The notes beneath the pieces are model-generated. The model saw only the letters and a list, made by a program, of their open reading frames with translations, ran no database searches and was not told the origin of the DNA. From RUG11247 sp045649485 (GTDB lineage Bacteria; Bacillota; Clostridia; Christensenellales; Aristaeellaceae), in NCBI GenBank assembly GCA_045649485.1, contig JAZRPZ010000117.1:1-64000 (forward strand): DNA of 64,000 nt, given 5' to 3'. The translations under genes were made by a program, and so were the position numbers. Position 1 is the stretch's first letter. Each line of letters starts with the position of its first letter. Below are positions 55,344 through 63,997 of the stretch, one piece after another.

Positions 55344-56957
55344 ATGCAGCATCCCGAACTGGTTAAAGAGACCGAGCGCAGAAGGACTTTTGCGATCATA
55401 GCCCATCCCGACGCCGGTAAGACTACCCTGACCGAAAAACTGCTTCTCTACGGCGGAGCTATACGCCAGGCCGGTTCTGTAAGAGCCCGTAAGGCAGCAA
55501 GACACGCCACCTCCGACTGGATGGAGATCGAAAAGCAGCGCGGTATATCCGTTACTTCTTCCGCGATGCAGTTTGATTTCGAGGGCTATCGTATAAACAT
55601 CCTCGATACCCCCGGACATCAGGACTTCTCGGAGGATACCTACCGCACCCTCGTTGCCACCGACAGCGCCGTCATGCTTATCGACTGTGCGAAGGGCGTC
55701 GAGGAGCAGACCGTAAAGCTTTTCAAGGTCTGCCGCATGCGTTCTATCCCGATCTTCACTTTCGTAAATAAGATGGACCGCGCCGGCCGCGATCCCTTCG
55801 AACTGATGGACGAGCTTGAAAACGTGCTCGGCATCCGTTCCTGCCCCGTAAACTGGCCTATCGGTATCCACGGTGATTTCAAGGGCGTTTATCATCGTGA
55901 TACCCGCAAGATCGAACTGTACGAAGGCGGCAATCACGGTCAGGATCAGGTAGTTGTGCGCGAAGTGGACATCGACGATCCCGAGTGCCCCAATATCATC
56001 GGCAAGAGTTATTACGATAAGCTGATGGAAGATATTGAACTGCTGGACGTTGCGGGCGATGAGTTCGACCTTGACCGTATCCTCGAAGGTCAGCTGACCC
56101 CCATGTTCTTCGGTTCCGCATTCAACAACTTCGGCGTTGAGCCTTTCCTGCACAGGTTCCTCAGCTATACCAAGTCTCCCACCCCCCGCGTGGCAGACAC
56201 CGGCCTTATCGAAACCACCGATGAGAAGTTCACCGGCTTCATCTTCAAGATCCAGGCTAACATGAACCCCGCTCACCGCGACCGCCTTGCGTTCATGCGC
56301 GTGTGCTCCGGCGTGTTCGAGAAGGGTATGTCCGTATGGCATTCCTCTTCCGATTCCCGCATCAAGCTGGCCCAGCCCCAGCAGTTCATGGCTCAGGAGC
56401 ATGAGGCAGTTGAGACCGCATATCCCGGCGATATCATCGGTCTGTTCGACCCCGGCATCTTCCGCCTGGGCGATACCATCTGCACCGGCACTCCTGTGCG
56501 CTATTCCGGCATACCGCTGTTCGCGCCCGAATTCTTCTGCCGCGTAAGCCCCGAACATTCCATGAAGCGCAAGCAGTTCCTCAAGGGTATCAATCAGCTT
56601 TCTCAGGAAGGCGCCATCCAGACCTTCAAGCGCCCCAACATCGGCCGCGAAGAAATGATCGCAGGCGTTGTAGGCGTGCTGCAGATGGACGTTCTTGAAT
56701 ACCGTCTCAAGAGCGAATACGGCGTAAACATTGTCCGCGAGGGTCTGCCCTTCAGGTTTGTACGCTGGATAGTCGAAAGCCCCAAGGCAGTTGACAAGCT
56801 GCGCCTTACCTCCACCACTCAGTACGGCATCGACCGCCACGGCCGCGACGTGCTGCTGTTCGAAAACGAATGGTCTATCCGCCTTGCCTGCGAAAACAAT
56901 GAAGGCCTTGTGCTGGCTGAGACCGCCGACCGCCTGACCGCGGACGATATGGAATAA
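55344..56957 (+). CDS. prfC: Peptide chain release factor 3
   Basis: The protein has 537 residues, the usual RF3 length. A translational GTPase that recycles RF1/RF2 from the ribosome. G1 AHPDAGKTT, G2/switch I RGISVTSS, G3 DTPGH, G4 NKMDR; the N-terminus PELVKETERRRTFAIIAHPDAGKTTLTEKLLLYGGAI and the TSDWMEIEKQRGISVTSSAMQF segment separate RF3 from EF-G. AGGAGG lies 10 nt before the ATG. It is directly followed by typA (27 nt), a related GTPase, and the two are probably co-transcribed. Confidence 0.97.
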   Translation: MQHPELVKETERRRTFAIIAHPDAGKTTLTEKLLLYGGAIRQAGSVRARKAARHATSDWMEIEKQRGISVTSSAMQFDFEGYRINILDTPGHQDFSEDTYRTLVATDSAVMLIDCAKGVEEQTVKLFKVCRMRSIPIFTFVNKMDRAGRDPFELMDELENVLGIRSCPVNWPIGIHGDFKGVYHRDTRKIELYEGGNHGQDQVVVREVDIDDPECPNIIGKSYYDKLMEDIELLDVAGDEFDLDRILEGQLTPMFFGSAFNNFGVEPFLHRFLSYTKSPTPRVADTGLIETTDEKFTGFIFKIQANMNPAHRDRLAFMRVCSGVFEKGMSVWHSSSDSRIKLAQPQQFMAQEHEAVETAYPGDIIGLFDPGIFRLGDTICTGTPVRYSGIPLFAPEFFCRVSPEHSMKRKQFLKGINQLSQEGAIQTFKRPNIGREEMIAGVVGVLQMDVLEYRLKSEYGVNIVREGLPFRFVRWIVESPKAVDKLRLTSTTQYGIDRHGRDVLLFENEWSIRLACENNEGLVLAETADRLTADDME

Positions 56958-56984
56958 CCCGAATAAAGAAAGGAAGTCCTGTTT

Positions 56985-58814
56985 GTGATAATTACCCGCG
57001 ACGATATCAGAAACATTGCGATAATTGCTCACGTTGACCATGGCAAGACCACCCTCGTTGACCAGATGCTGAGGCAGGGCGGCGTATTCCGCCAGAACCA
57101 GCAGGTGGCAGAGCGCGTCATGGACTCCAACGATCTGGAACGCGAGCGCGGCATCACCATACTTTCCAAGAATACCGCCGTTAACTATAACGGCATGAAA
57201 ATAAACATCGTCGACACCCCCGGTCACGCCGATTTCTCCGGCGAGGTCGAGCGCGTACTGAAGATGGTATCCGGCGTTCTTCTGCTGGTCGACTCCTTCG
57301 AAGGTCCCATGCCCCAGACCCGCTTCGTTCTGAAGAAGGCTCTGGAACTGGATCTGAAGGTCATCATCGTAGTAAATAAGATGGACCGTCCCGATGCCCG
57401 CTGCGACGAGGTAGTTGACGAGACCCTGGAACTGCTGCTTGAACTGGATGCTTCCGATGAGCAGCTGGACAGCCCCATCGTATTCGCCTCCGGTCGTTCC
57501 GGCACCGCCACTCTGGACTGGACTCAGCCCGGCGAGGATCTTACCGTGCTGTTCGAGAAGATCATCGAGCATGTGCCCGCACCCACCGGCGATCCCGACG
57601 GCAACCTGCAGCTGCTGATCTCCACCATCGACTATAATGATTACGTTGGTCGTATCGGCGTTGGCCGCATCGAGCGCGGCAGCATCAATGCCGGTCAGAT
57701 GGCCATCCGCTGCGTACACGGCGAAGCATTCGTATCCGCTCCCACCCGTCTGGGCGGCCTGTATGAATTCGAAGGCCTGAAGCGTGTAAACTGCGAATCC
57801 GCAAAGGTAGGCGATATCGTCGCCATTTCCGGTTTCGAAGATCTGCTCATCGGCGATACCATCTGCCCGCCCGCGCTGGCAGAGCCCCTGCCCTTCGTAA
57901 AGATCGATGAGCCCACCGTTTCCATGAATTTCTGCGTAAACGACAGCCCCTTCGCCGGCACCGAGGGTAACTTCGTTACTTCCCGCCACCTGAGGGCAAG
58001 GCTGTTCAAGGAGATGCAGACCGACGTATCCCTGCGCGTGCAGGATACCGAGACCACCGACGCATTCACTGTATCCGGCCGCGGCGAGCTGCATCTTTCC
58101 GTTCTCATCGAGAACATGCGCCGTCAGGGCTATGAGTTCGCAGTAACCAAGCCCACCGTTATCTACAAGGAAGTGGACGGCGTTGAGTGCGAGCCTATCG
58201 AGCGCCTTATCTGCGACGTGCCCACCGAGTATTCCGGCGCGGTAATCGATAAGATCAGCCGACGTAAGGGCGTGCTGCAGTCCATGCACGGTCAGGACCG
58301 CATGCGTCTTGAGTTCCTGGTTCCCTCCCGCGGTCTGTTCGGCTACCGCAGCGAGTTCCTCACCGATACCCGCGGCGAAGGCGTTATGAACAGCATCTTT
58401 GAGGGCTATGAACCCGTAAAGGGCGATATTCCCTCCCGTCCCGTAGGTTCTCTGGTAGCATGGGAAACCGGTGAATCCACCAGCTATGCGCTGTTCAATC
58501 TGCAGGATCGCGGCGAACTGTTCATCGAGTCCGGCGTTAAGGTATATAACGGCATGATCATCGGTCAGTCTTCCCGTCCCGGCGATATCGATGTAAACGT
58601 CTGCAAGAAGAAGCATGTTACCAACAGCCGCAACAGCGCCGCTGCAGAAGAGACTCTGAAGCTCACCGGCGTAAGGAACCTTACTCTGGAAGAAGCTCTG
58701 GAGTTCATCGACGACGACGAGCTGGTAGAGATCACTCCCAAGTCCATTCGCATGCGCAAGAAGGTTCTCAACACCGAACTGCGTAAGAAGATGGAATCCC
58801 GCAAAAAGGGCTAA
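56985..58814 (+). CDS. typA: Ribosome-associated GTPase TypA/BipA
   Basis: The protein has 609 residues, normal for TypA/BipA. GTG start with AAAGGAAG 8 nt upstream. G1 AHVDHGKTT, switch I ERERGITILSKN, G3 DTPGHADF, G4 NKMDRPDAR; an EF-G-like domain V and the BipA-specific C-terminal domain ending ELRKKMESRKKG. It assists 50S assembly and stress or cold adaptation. The VMDSNDLERERGITI segment is diagnostic. Confidence 0.98.
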   Translation: MIITRDDIRNIAIIAHVDHGKTTLVDQMLRQGGVFRQNQQVAERVMDSNDLERERGITILSKNTAVNYNGMKINIVDTPGHADFSGEVERVLKMVSGVLLLVDSFEGPMPQTRFVLKKALELDLKVIIVVNKMDRPDARCDEVVDETLELLLELDASDEQLDSPIVFASGRSGTATLDWTQPGEDLTVLFEKIIEHVPAPTGDPDGNLQLLISTIDYNDYVGRIGVGRIERGSINAGQMAIRCVHGEAFVSAPTRLGGLYEFEGLKRVNCESAKVGDIVAISGFEDLLIGDTICPPALAEPLPFVKIDEPTVSMNFCVNDSPFAGTEGNFVTSRHLRARLFKEMQTDVSLRVQDTETTDAFTVSGRGELHLSVLIENMRRQGYEFAVTKPTVIYKEVDGVECEPIERLICDVPTEYSGAVIDKISRRKGVLQSMHGQDRMRLEFLVPSRGLFGYRSEFLTDTRGEGVMNSIFEGYEPVKGDIPSRPVGSLVAWETGESTSYALFNLQDRGELFIESGVKVYNGMIIGQSSRPGDIDVNVCKKKHVTNSRNSAAAEETLKLTGVRNLTLEEALEFIDDDELVEITPKSIRMRKKVLNTELRKKMESRKKG

Positions 58815-58829
58815 ATATATATTTTGATC

Positions 58830-58955
58830 TTGTCCGCTCGGGGCTTGGGCCCCCGGGCGGACAACGGACTATATAGCAGTATTTTATCTATCCCCTTGCC
58901 GGAGGATTCTCAAGGAACTCAGTTCCTTGAGCAGGGGTGCAGGGGACAGAGTCCC
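58830..58955. repeat. Hairpin array, copy 3 of the dispersed family
   Basis: TTGTCCGC.../GCGGACAA (58830-58864) with a C/G-rich centre; on the minus strand its loop reads GGGGGCCCAAG, matching the 54265-54297 hairpin. Then CTCAAGGAACT/AGTTCCTTGAG (58909-58931) and GGGAC/GTCCC with AGA loop (58943-58955). The first may terminate typA. Confidence 0.7.
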
Positions 58956-58980
58956 ATGCGCGTAACCTTAGGAGGTAACC

Positions 58981-60045
58981 ATGCGCGTTGAACGCATTGA
59001 ACTGAAAAATTTCAGAAATTATGAGGCGCTGACTCTTGAGCCATGTGAAGGCGTAAACGTGCTGGTTGGCGATAACGCTCAGGGCAAGACCAACGCCCTT
59101 GAGGCGGCATATCTCACCTGTGCGGGGCGTTCGCACCGTACCCGTCAGGACAGGGAGCTTATCCGCTGGGGGGCTGATTTCGCATCCGTAAAGGTGGAAG
59201 CGACCCGCCGCGACGGCAGCCATGATGTGGAAGTCATACTGCCCGCAAACGCAAGGCGTATCATAAAGATTGCCGGACAGAAGGCGTCCCGCTCGGGTGA
59301 ACTTATGGGTCATGTTACGGGCGTTATATTCTCGCCGGAAGATCTCGGCCTTATAAAGGATGGTCCTGCCGAAAGGCGCAGGTTTATGGATATTGCCATA
59401 TCTCAGCTGCGTCCTTCCTATTATTACGCCCTGCAGCGCTATTCCCGCGCACTCAAGCAGAGAGGCGAAATACTGCGCACACAGCAGTTTGCTGCGCTGG
59501 ATGAATTCGATGCGGAGCTTGCCCGAGCAGGCACGGAGATAATGCGCCACAGGCAGTGGTATATCTCCAAAATGAATGAAGTATCTCAGGAAGTGCATTC
59601 GCATATTTCCCTCAGCCGCGAAAAGCTCAGCGTGGAATACCGCCCCGGTATCGGTGAGGATATGATATCCGCGCTGCGTGCGGTGCGCGAGAGCGATATA
59701 AGGCGCATGACCACTTCGGTCGGCGTGCACAGGGACGATATTGCGATACTTATAGACGGACATGAGGCGAGGCTGTACGGCTCTCAGGGGCAGCAGCGCA
59801 CGGCGGCGCTGTCGCTCAGGCTTTCCGAACTGACCGTAATGAAGAATGAATCCGGCGAATGGCCGCTGCTCATGCTGGACGATGTAATGAGCGAGCTTGA
59901 CCCCGCCCGCAGAAGGCAGCTGGTAAAATATCTCAACGGTGTGCAGACCATGATAACCTGCACTGATCCCGAAGACCTGGCCGGCGCGGAAATAGGCGCG
60001 CTTTTCAGGGTGGAAAAAGCCACTGTCAGCAAGCAGAATATATAA
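58981..60045 (+). CDS. recF: DNA replication and repair protein RecF
   Basis: The protein has 354 residues. An SMC-like ABC ATPase that loads RecA at gaps. N-terminal RVERIELKNFRNYEALTLEP, Walker A VGDNAQGKTNALEA, signature region SQGQQRTAALSLRLSEL and Walker B WPLLMLDDVMSELDPARRRQL. AGGAGG lies just before the ATG. In most Firmicutes recF sits in dnaA-dnaN-recF-gyrB; here it stands alone after typA, without those genes. All motifs are intact, so it should be functional. A second recF near the origin cannot be excluded. Confidence 0.95.
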   Translation: MRVERIELKNFRNYEALTLEPCEGVNVLVGDNAQGKTNALEAAYLTCAGRSHRTRQDRELIRWGADFASVKVEATRRDGSHDVEVILPANARRIIKIAGQKASRSGELMGHVTGVIFSPEDLGLIKDGPAERRRFMDIAISQLRPSYYYALQRYSRALKQRGEILRTQQFAALDEFDAELARAGTEIMRHRQWYISKMNEVSQEVHSHISLSREKLSVEYRPGIGEDMISALRAVRESDIRRMTTSVGVHRDDIAILIDGHEARLYGSQGQQRTAALSLRLSELTVMKNESGEWPLLMLDDVMSELDPARRRQLVKYLNGVQTMITCTDPEDLAGAEIGALFRVEKATVSKQNI

Positions 60046-60050
60046 AAATG

Positions 60051-60085
60051 ATACAGTCGGGACTGCTGTCCTGACTGTATTTTTG
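60051..60085 (+). terminator. Terminator of recF
   Basis: 13-bp stem ATACAGTCGGGAC/GTCCTGACTGTAT (one wobble, TGCT loop) with a T-tract. Confidence 0.9.
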
Positions 60086-60280
60086 CGGATGCTTCAGAAT
60101 ACAGGCGTACACCGAAGCAAGGCTGTATATTTGATGCAATTTCCGCGTGCTTTTATATGCCTGACGAACACACCGGAATCATGTATATCAAAGCCGAAAA
60201 CTGCGGAGAATTACTGCGCAGGAGAAGAAGTGACAGATGCGGTATATTTCTCATGCGGCACATTACAGCTGCAAATACAA

Positions 60281-60308
60281 AAAAGCAGTCCCCGAAGGGA
60301 CTGCTTTT
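60281..60308. terminator. Bidirectional terminator after the EamA gene
   Basis: 12-bp perfect stem AAAAGCAGTCCC/GGGACTGCTTTT with CGAA loop. It closes the EamA gene on the minus strand. The stretch from 60086 to 60280 shows no gene I can support. Confidence 0.88.
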
Positions 60309-61192
60309 TATTTGCGCTTCAGACAACTTATTATGTGAGCCTTGTAGCTGTTTATGGCGGTAAAGAACCTTTCCATAGAGCCTCGGGGCAGGGAATATAC
60401 GGTGACGGTGGTGAGCACGATGAACGCGCCGATTATAGCCATGATTCCGGGTGCTTCGCCCAGGAATATGAATACCCACATGGGATTGAGCACAGGTTCG
60501 ATATTGGCGGTTATTGCGGCGGAAAGGGGAGAAACTATCTTCATGCCCTTTGATATGAGTATGTAGCCGCCGGCGAGACCTATGCCCATGCCGGTGAGCG
60601 CCAGTATGTTGCGCAGTGTGAAGGAACAGGCTTCATTGCCTATTACAGATACAAGCGCAGGTGCGGCGAGCACCAGGCCGAGGAAATTGTAATCCGTGGC
60701 GTTCGCGTCGGGCAGCCTTGAACAGAAGAATACCAGCGCGAATGTGAAGGCGGTGCTTATGGCGAGCAGATTGCCTATCATGCCTTCCATGGAAAGTTCG
60801 TCAAGTGAGCAGAATATAACGCCTGTCAGTACGAATATGCAGGTAACTGCATCCCTGCGGCTGGGCTTCTGATGGTAGAAGAGCCAGCACAGCAGTATGA
60901 CTACGGCGGGCATTGCGTACTGCAGCACTATGGCGTTTGCGGCAGTGGTGAGCTTGTTGGCGAATACGAATATTATCGAAGTCGCCGCGCAGCCGAATGC
61001 ACCCAGCAGATTGCCGCGGGTCAGCTTTACCTTGACGCTGCCGCGGGATATCGCCATCACGATGGCCGCGACAAGCGCGCGCATGCCCGCGGTGGCAAAT
61101 GGAGTCCAGGTGGTGTATTTTCCAAGCACACCGGCAACGGACCAGCTTATTGCAGCCAGCACTACCAGCAGCGTGCCCTTTTTTTCATTCAT
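60308..61192 (-). CDS. EamA/DMT-family transporter
   Basis: The protein has 294 residues with ten predicted helices in two EamA repeats: LLVVLAAISWSVAGVLGKY...ATAGMRALVAAIVMA and VFALVF-like helix TAFTFALVFFCSRL followed by AAITANIEPVLNPMWVFIFLGEAPGIMAIIGAFIVL, the conserved end of repeat two. Members export amino acids or metabolites. The ATG was chosen over a GTG three codons upstream for RBS spacing. Monocistronic. Confidence 0.9.
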   Translation of the reverse strand: MNEKKGTLLVVLAAISWSVAGVLGKYTTWTPFATAGMRALVAAIVMAISRGSVKVKLTRGNLLGAFGCAATSIIFVFANKLTTAANAIVLQYAMPAVVILLCWLFYHQKPSRRDAVTCIFVLTGVIFCSLDELSMEGMIGNLLAISTAFTFALVFFCSRLPDANATDYNFLGLVLAAPALVSVIGNEACSFTLRNILALTGMGIGLAGGYILISKGMKIVSPLSAAITANIEPVLNPMWVFIFLGEAPGIMAIIGAFIVLTTVTVYSLPRGSMERFFTAINSYKAHIISCLKRK

Positions 61193-61273
61193 TTGTATCA
61201 CATCCCAAATATTGATTATACATTGCTTTTGTTTGGGGTGTCAATCGCGTTAGTGTTTGGTAATGAAAGTTTT

Positions 61274-61300
61274 ACGCCGGAGCATAATCTGCCCCGGCGT
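61274..61300. terminator. Hairpin after the 143-residue gene
   Basis: ACGCCGG/CCGGCGT stem (7 bp, 13-nt loop) just after the minus-strand stop; T residues flank it on both strands. Confidence 0.55.
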
Positions 61301-61306
61301 TTTCGG

Positions 61307-61738
61307 TCATACCAGGAACTGCTTCATCCGTTCAATGGAGTCCTGCTGCTGAGTTATGAAGCTGCTTGCGATGCCCTGTGCTTCTGCGGATGCTTCGGCA
61401 CACTGGTTGCGGGCCTTTGTGGTATCGACAACGCCCATGGTAGCACCTTCTATCATGATGTCAGCTATCTGAGCGTTGGAACGGTCCATTGCGGTATTCA
61501 TCATAACTCCGGCCCACATGCCCATTTTTGCCATGACGGAAGGGCTTTCGGAAGACTTGCCCATTTTGTGCAGCATGTCCTCAGCCTGACGGTGTACATT
61601 GCGGTAATTGTCCTGCTGGAAGATAAGTTCCTGACGCATTTCGGAATCCTGTGTGCGCTTTATAAGCTGCGCGGTGGCTTCTTCGCCTGTAAGCGCGTTG
61701 CGTGCAACGCAATTGAGCAGTTCTGCGGTCTGATTCAT
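61307..61738 (-). CDS. Small helical-bundle (ferritin-like) hypothetical protein
   Basis: The protein has 143 residues, all-helical: LLNCVARNALTGEEATAQLIKRTQDSEMRQELIFQQDNYRNVHRQAEDMLHKMG, then MNTAMDRSNAQIADIMIEGATMGVVD. Four long helices and the 'MxEGxTMG(V/I)' segment are common in a clostridial family without a firm name, resembling DUF2383/spore-coat CotF-like ferritin-fold proteins. Ferritin-type metal ligands are not complete, so iron storage is unlikely. Divergent from the two-component system. Confidence 0.7.
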   Translation of the reverse strand: MNQTAELLNCVARNALTGEEATAQLIKRTQDSEMRQELIFQQDNYRNVHRQAEDMLHKMGKSSESPSVMAKMGMWAGVMMNTAMDRSNAQIADIMIEGATMGVVDTTKARNQCAEASAEAQGIASSFITQQQDSIERMKQFLV

Positions 61739-61911
61739 GTCTTATACACCTCCGTACGTATTTTTTCACGTAAAGCAATTGCGATACCTGTCAATTTATT
61801 GTCGAAAATGGCACCGATTTGGGCAATAAATAGGCAGTTTCTTCCAATGGTTGATAATTCCGAAATGAATATGTATAATGTATATATGAATGTGGCATCA
61901 GAGGTGTTTTT

Positions 61912-62607
61912 ATGTCTATGTATCCGCTTATTTTGATTTGTGACGATGATCCGGTAGTCCATGAGTCGCTGGGTCTTTATCTGAGCTCCGAGGGTTACGA
62001 GTATCAGTCTGCATATGACGGACAGCAGGCAATCGAGATGTTTGAGAATCATCGTCCCGATATGATCGTGCTGGATCTCATGATGCCCCGCATGTCCGGT
62101 ACGGACGTGTGCCGCACCATCAGGCAGAACAGCTCCACCCCCATCATCATGCTCACTGCCAAGGGTGAAGAGATCGACCGTATACTGGGTCTTGAACTGG
62201 GCGCGGACGATTACATCGTAAAGCCCTTCTCTCCCCGTGAGGTGCTTGCCCGCATCAAGGCGGTGCTCAGGCGCTTCTCCGAGAAGGCTGCCGATGAGGA
62301 TTCCTCCATCATCCGCCTGCCTCAGCTGGAGATCTCTCTGGAGAACTACCAGGTGAAGGCTGCCGGCAAGGTGATTCCCTGCACCCCCAAGGAGGTAGAG
62401 ATACTGCATATGCTCACCTCCAACGTAGGTCAGGTATTCTCCCGTGAGCAGATCCTTTCCCGCGTTTGGGGTTACGACTATTTCGGCGACACCCGCACTG
62501 TTGATGCGCACATCAAGCGCATCCGTCAGAAGCTGCCTCAGGACGGAGTACCGTGGGCGCTGAAGACCGTTTACGGCGTGGGCTATCGCTTCGAGGTAAA
62601 CGCATAA
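61912..62607 (+). CDS. OmpR/PhoB-family response regulator
   Basis: The protein has 231 residues. Receiver domain with acidic pocket CDDDP, phosphoacceptor Asp55 in MIVLDLMMPRMSG, Thr in MLTAKGEE and Lys in DDYIVKPFSPRE. The C-terminal winged helix (about 130-230) ends TVDAHIKRIRQKL...VYGVGYRFE, typical of OmpR/PhoB DNA binding. GAGGTG lies 5 nt before the ATG. The cognate kinase gene begins 1 nt after its stop. WalR/PhoP-like regulation of envelope or phosphate is possible; targets are not visible here. Confidence 0.96.
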   Translation: MSMYPLILICDDDPVVHESLGLYLSSEGYEYQSAYDGQQAIEMFENHRPDMIVLDLMMPRMSGTDVCRTIRQNSSTPIIMLTAKGEEIDRILGLELGADDYIVKPFSPREVLARIKAVLRRFSEKAADEDSSIIRLPQLEISLENYQVKAAGKVIPCTPKEVEILHMLTSNVGQVFSREQILSRVWGYDYFGDTRTVDAHIKRIRQKLPQDGVPWALKTVYGVGYRFEVNA

Positions 62608-62608
62608 G

Positions 62609-63997
62609 ATGTTAAAAAGAAGCGTGCTTAAAAAGCGCGCGATGCTCTATGGGTTCATAGCGGTGCTGGTATGCACCGCTGTGGCTCTGGGCGTCGGCCT
62701 CATACTTGCAACAATGACGACGCTTCCCGCGTGGGCCGATGTGCTTATCGGTACGCTGGCGGGCGTTGTTGGTTTATGTGCCGTCGGTTATCCGCTGCTG
62801 GATAACCTTGTGTACAGCACGGTGCAGCCCCTTTCCGCCCTGAGAGACGCAGCGGTGAAGATAGCCAACGGTTCCGTGAAGACCCGTGCCAGCGAACATG
62901 CACCCGGCGAGATAGGTCAGCTCGGACGCGCTATAAACCAGATATCCAGTCAGCTTTCCGGCAATATGTATGAGCTCATCGTTGAGAAGAACAGATTGCA
63001 GCACATACTGGACAATCTGTCCGAAGGCATAATGGCTGTGGATTCCGAAGGAAAGATAACCCACAGGAATCCTGCTGTAGACGCGCTGATGGCCGGCGGT
63101 CACGTGACTGATGTGGCGCTGCACAAGATGGACGGCGGCCGCGTATGGGACGATTTCAAGCGTGCCATAGAGACCGGCGAGAGCATCGAGCGCACCGTGA
63201 ACATTGCCGATAAGACCATACGCATTATTATCTCGCCTATTATTGATGAGATAGATACCACTGCCGGTGCGGTGGGTATGTTTTCCGATATTACCCAGCA
63301 GGAGCGCCTCGAGCGTACCCGCAGGGAATATGTGGCAAATGTATCCCATGAGATGCGCACGCCTCTTACGGCGGTGCGCGCACTGGTCGAGCCTCTCAAG
63401 GAAGGCATGGTAAGAGACGAAGCTGCCCGCATGAGATATTACGACATAATCCTGCGCGAGGTAAGCCGCCTGACCAGACTGATTTCCGACCTGATGGAGC
63501 TTTCGAGGCTGCAGAGCGGTACGCTCGCCATCGAAAAGGAAAAGATGCAGCTGGACGACCTGCTGTACGATGTGTGTGACAGATACTCCTCCATTGCCGA
63601 GGAACACGGACTGTCTTTCGATATCAACGGTGATTTCTCTGCGTTGCCTGAGGTATTCACCAATGCAGACCGCGTGGAACAGCTGATGGTCATACTGCTG
63701 GACAACGCCATCAAGTATACCGAAGAGGGTGGTCTGGTGGTATCTGCTGTGAATGATGCGGATAAGGTCACGATATCTGTTTCCGATACGGGAATCGGCA
63801 TTGCCGAAGAAGACCTGCCTTATGTATTCGACAGATTCTACAAGGTGGACAAGGCGCATTCCGGAAAGGGCAGCGGTCTTGGACTTTCCATCGCAAAGGA
63901 ACTGTGGAACTGGATGGGCGAATCCCTTACTGTGGAAAGCAAAAAGGGAAAGGGCACTACGTTCCGGTTTACTGTGGCAAGGTACAAGGAAAAATAA
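62609..63997 (+). CDS. Sensor histidine kinase (WalK/PhoR-like)
   Basis: The protein has 462 residues: two N-terminal membrane helices (about 14-35 and 43-63), HAMP-like segment (about 65-115; LSALRDAAVKIANGSVKTRA), PAS domain (about 125-235; ILDNLSEGIMAVDSEGKITHRNPA), HisKA with phospho-His about 246 in NVSHEMRTPLTAVRAL, and HATPase with N-box LLDNAIKY, G1 VSDTGIGIA, F-box YVFDRFYKVD and G2 GSGLGLSIAKEL. The two membrane helices are close together with almost no extracellular loop, so the signal is probably sensed in the membrane or by the PAS domain. It is complete in the window and pairs with the regulator upstream. Confidence 0.96.
   Translation: MLKRSVLKKRAMLYGFIAVLVCTAVALGVGLILATMTTLPAWADVLIGTLAGVVGLCAVGYPLLDNLVYSTVQPLSALRDAAVKIANGSVKTRASEHAPGEIGQLGRAINQISSQLSGNMYELIVEKNRLQHILDNLSEGIMAVDSEGKITHRNPAVDALMAGGHVTDVALHKMDGGRVWDDFKRAIETGESIERTVNIADKTIRIIISPIIDEIDTTAGAVGMFSDITQQERLERTRREYVANVSHEMRTPLTAVRALVEPLKEGMVRDEAARMRYYDIILREVSRLTRLISDLMELSRLQSGTLAIEKEKMQLDDLLYDVCDRYSSIAEEHGLSFDINGDFSALPEVFTNADRVEQLMVILLDNAIKYTEEGGLVVSAVNDADKVTISVSDTGIGIAEEDLPYVFDRFYKVDKAHSGKGSGLGLSIAKELWNWMGESLTVESKKGKGTTFRFTVARYKEK

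Noticed and set aside
55326..58616. A 1096-codon open frame on the minus strand
   Set aside because: It is antisense to prfC and typA, whose GTPase motifs are unmistakable on the plus strand; it is an effect of G+C-rich third positions.
60083..60553. A 156-codon plus-strand frame after recF
   Set aside because: It has no RBS, reads through the 60281-60308 terminator and into the antisense of the EamA gene.
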